Source: Ideonella_A sakaiensis_A
Lineage (GTDB): Bacteria; Pseudomonadota; Gammaproteobacteria; Burkholderiales; Burkholderiaceae_C
Assembly: GCF_048320135.1 (NCBI RefSeq)
Contig: NZ_CP182947.1
Location: 3,534,001 to 3,598,000, forward strand
Length of the DNA stretch: 64,000 nucleotides
Direction of reading: 5' to 3'
Shown: positions 62,487-64,000 of the stretch, piece after piece
Layout of the letters: every line of letters begins with the position of its first letter
Position numbering within the stretch: the stretch's first letter is position 1
The notes under the pieces: generated by a model
Told to the model about the DNA's origin: nothing
The model's input: only the letters and a program-made list of their open reading frames with translations
Database searches by the model: none
Translations under genes and position numbers: made by a program

Positions 62487-64000
62487 TCAGGTCACGACCG
62501 TCGGCACGCTGCGCCCGGTGCGCTGCCGGATCCCGGCCAGTTCGTCGGCCGCGGCGATCAGCGTGGCCAGCGCCTGCTGGGTCTCGATGCCGTGCTGCGC
62601 CGGATCGGCCTCGAAGCGTTCCAGGTAGACCCGCAGCGTTGCACCCTCGGTGCCGGTGCCGGAAAGCCGGTAGACGATTCGCGAACCATCGGCGAAGCCG
62701 ATGCGGATGCCTTGCGCGGTGCTGACCGAGCCGTCGACCGGGTCGGTGTATGAAAAATCGTCGGCGCTCGCGATCGTCAGCCCGGCAACCGTGCGGCCCG
62801 GCAGGCTGGCCAGCGATTCCCGCAGCTGCTGCATCAGCCCGTTGGCCGCCGCGGCGTCGACACCTTCGTGGTCGTGCCGTGAGTAGAAATTGCGGCCGAA
62901 GCGGCGCCAGTGGTCGCGCACGATCTGCTCGACCGACATGTTGCGCGCTGCGATCACGTCGAGCCAGAACAGCACTGCCCACAAGCCATCCTTCTCGCGC
63001 ACATGGTCGCTGCCGGTGCCGGCGCTTTCCTCGCCGCACAACGTGACCTTGCCGGCATCGAGCAGGTTGCCGAAAAATTTCCAGCCGGTCGGCGTTTCGA
63101 AGCAGCCGATGCCCAGCGCCTCGGCGACCCGGTCGACCGCGCCGCTGGTCGGCATCGACCGCGCGACGCCGGCCAGCCCGCCGGCATAACCGGGCACCAG
63201 GTGCGCATTCGCCGCAAGCACCGCCAGGCTGTCGCTCGGCGTCACGATGAATCGGCTGCCGACGATCATGTTGCGGTCGCCGTCGCCATCGCTGGCGGCG
63301 CCGAAATCGGGCGCATCGGGGCCGAACATCCGCAGGATCAGCTCCTCGGCATAGGTCGGGTTCGGATCGGGATGGCCGCCGCCGAAATCGGGCAGCGGCC
63401 GCCCATTGATCACGCTGGCCGGCGGTGCACCGAGCCGCTTGACGAGGATCTCGCTGGCATACGGCCCGGTGACCGCATGCATCGCATCGAAGCAGATGCG
63501 GAAACCGCCGGAGCGCAGCAGCCGGCCGATGCGTTCGAAATCGAACAGCGTCGCCAGCAGGTCGGCATGGTCGGCAACCGGGTCGATCACCTCGACCGTC
63601 GTGTCGCCGATGCGGCTGCTGCCGAGCGTCTCGAGATCGATGTCCGGCGTCTCGAGCGTCAGGTAACGCGAGATCGACTGGGTGTTGGCATGGATCGCCT
63701 CGGTGATCTTTTCAGGTGCCGGGCCGCCGTTGCCGATGTTGTACTTGATGCCGAAATCGCCGTCCGGCCCGCCCGGGTTGTGGCTTGCAGACAACACGAT
63801 CCCGCCGAATGCCTGGTGTTTGCGGATCACGCAACTCGCCGCCGGCGTCGACAGGATGCCGCCGCGGCCGACCAGCACCCGGCCGAAGCCGTTTGCCGCG
63901 GCCATCCTCACGATGGTCTGGATTGCCTGGTCGTTGAAGAAACGGCCGTCGCCACCGACGACCAGCGTCTGTCCCTGGTAGCCCTGCAGTGAATCGAAGA
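62487..64000 (-). CDS. pgm: Phosphoglucomutase, alpha-D-glucose phosphate-specific, partial
   Basis: About 504 residues are visible; the N-terminus lies beyond the right edge. The reading frame is open to the window end, starting LQGYQGQTLVVGGDGRFFND. The phospho-Ser loop is LSASHNPGGPDGDFG, metal binding is in SDGDGDRNM, the sugar loop GEESAGTGSDH, and the C-terminal phosphate loop RLSGTGTEGATLRVYLE. It interconverts glucose-1- and glucose-6-phosphate. It converges on the amidohydrolase gene with a 29-bp gap. Confidence 0.95.
   Translation of the reverse strand, partial: FDSLQGYQGQTLVVGGDGRFFNDQAIQTIVRMAAANGFGRVLVGRGGILSTPAASCVIRKHQAFGGIVLSASHNPGGPDGDFGIKYNIGNGGPAPEKITEAIHANTQSISRYLTLETPDIDLETLGSSRIGDTTVEVIDPVADHADLLATLFDFERIGRLLRSGGFRICFDAMHAVTGPYASEILVKRLGAPPASVINGRPLPDFGGGHPDPNPTYAEELILRMFGPDAPDFGAASDGDGDRNMIVGSRFIVTPSDSLAVLAANAHLVPGYAGGLAGVARSMPTSGAVDRVAEALGIGCFETPTGWKFFGNLLDAGKVTLCGEESAGTGSDHVREKDGLWAVLFWLDVIAARNMSVEQIVRDHWRRFGRNFYSRHDHEGVDAAAANGLMQQLRESLASLPGRTVAGLTIASADDFSYTDPVDGSVSTAQGIRIGFADGSRIVYRLSGTGTEGATLRVYLERFEADPAQHGIETQQALATLIAAADELAGIRQRTGRSVPTVVT

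Overview
The window is about 64 kb of GC-rich, almost fully coding DNA. It carries one tRNA gene and no sign of phage, insertion sequence or CRISPR. Gene content and order point to a betaproteobacterium, probably of the Burkholderiales or a close relative. The evidence is: dusB-fis; hisI-hisE-(DUF4870-like)-hinT-tatABC; petABC followed by sspAB; dciA / M23 peptidase / secA / argJ; a DUF3683 iron-sulfur flavoprotein; DUF4148; and Bug (TctC-type) binding proteins. This placement is inferred from synteny, not measured.

Region 1 (1-4.7 kb): the 5' part of an RNB-type exoribonuclease, a two-domain fatty acyl-CoA reductase of the Marinobacter FACoAR type, a divergent phasin with a recognisable sigma-70 promoter, and a YqaA-type membrane protein. 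The reductase and phasin suggest neutral-lipid / polyhydroxyalkanoate storage. Region 2 (4.8-16.2 kb): a tightly packed plus-strand housekeeping run: dusB, fis, purH, ruvC, argB, a HAD nucleotidase, slmA, a PdeM-like phosphoesterase, a DUF815 ATPase, a Nudix hydrolase, hisI, hisE, a small membrane protein, hinT and tatABC. Many stop/start codons overlap. Region 3 (16.2-29.8 kb): an HtrA-type protease, a Nif3-like protein, pdxA, the cytochrome bc1 complex, sspA/sspB, tRNA-Thr(UGU), a PA2779-family protein, dciA, an M23 peptidase, secA and argJ.

Region 4 (29.9-34.9 kb, minus strand) is a complete ugpBAECQ glycerol-3-phosphate uptake operon, with a perfect hairpin between ugpB and ugpA. Region 5 (35.2-38.9 kb) is the most unusual: a DUF4148 protein, then a secreted protein that joins an HExxH zincin-like domain to a complete Bug/TctC binding-protein domain, then a Leu/Ile/Val-type periplasmic binding protein. 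No permease lies beside them. Region 6 (39-48.4 kb): a 1325-residue FAD/4Fe-4S oxidoreductase, a class C beta-lactamase-like hydrolase, and a TAXI-TRAP system (binding protein, fused permease, DUF1850).

Region 7 (48.4-56.2 kb): a generic MFS carrier, an OxlT-type oxalate/formate antiporter, a divergent LuxR-type response regulator and sensor kinase, pilU, and a DUF2189 membrane protein. Region 8 (56.3-64 kb): mgsA, tryptophan 2,3-dioxygenase and a ketopantoate reductase-like gene. These are followed by a LysR regulator divergent from an enol-lactonase / Bug protein / amidohydrolase catabolic cluster, and by a phosphoglucomutase cut by the window end.

All functions come from reading translated sequence and motifs. 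No database search was run. Start codons are flagged where uncertain.
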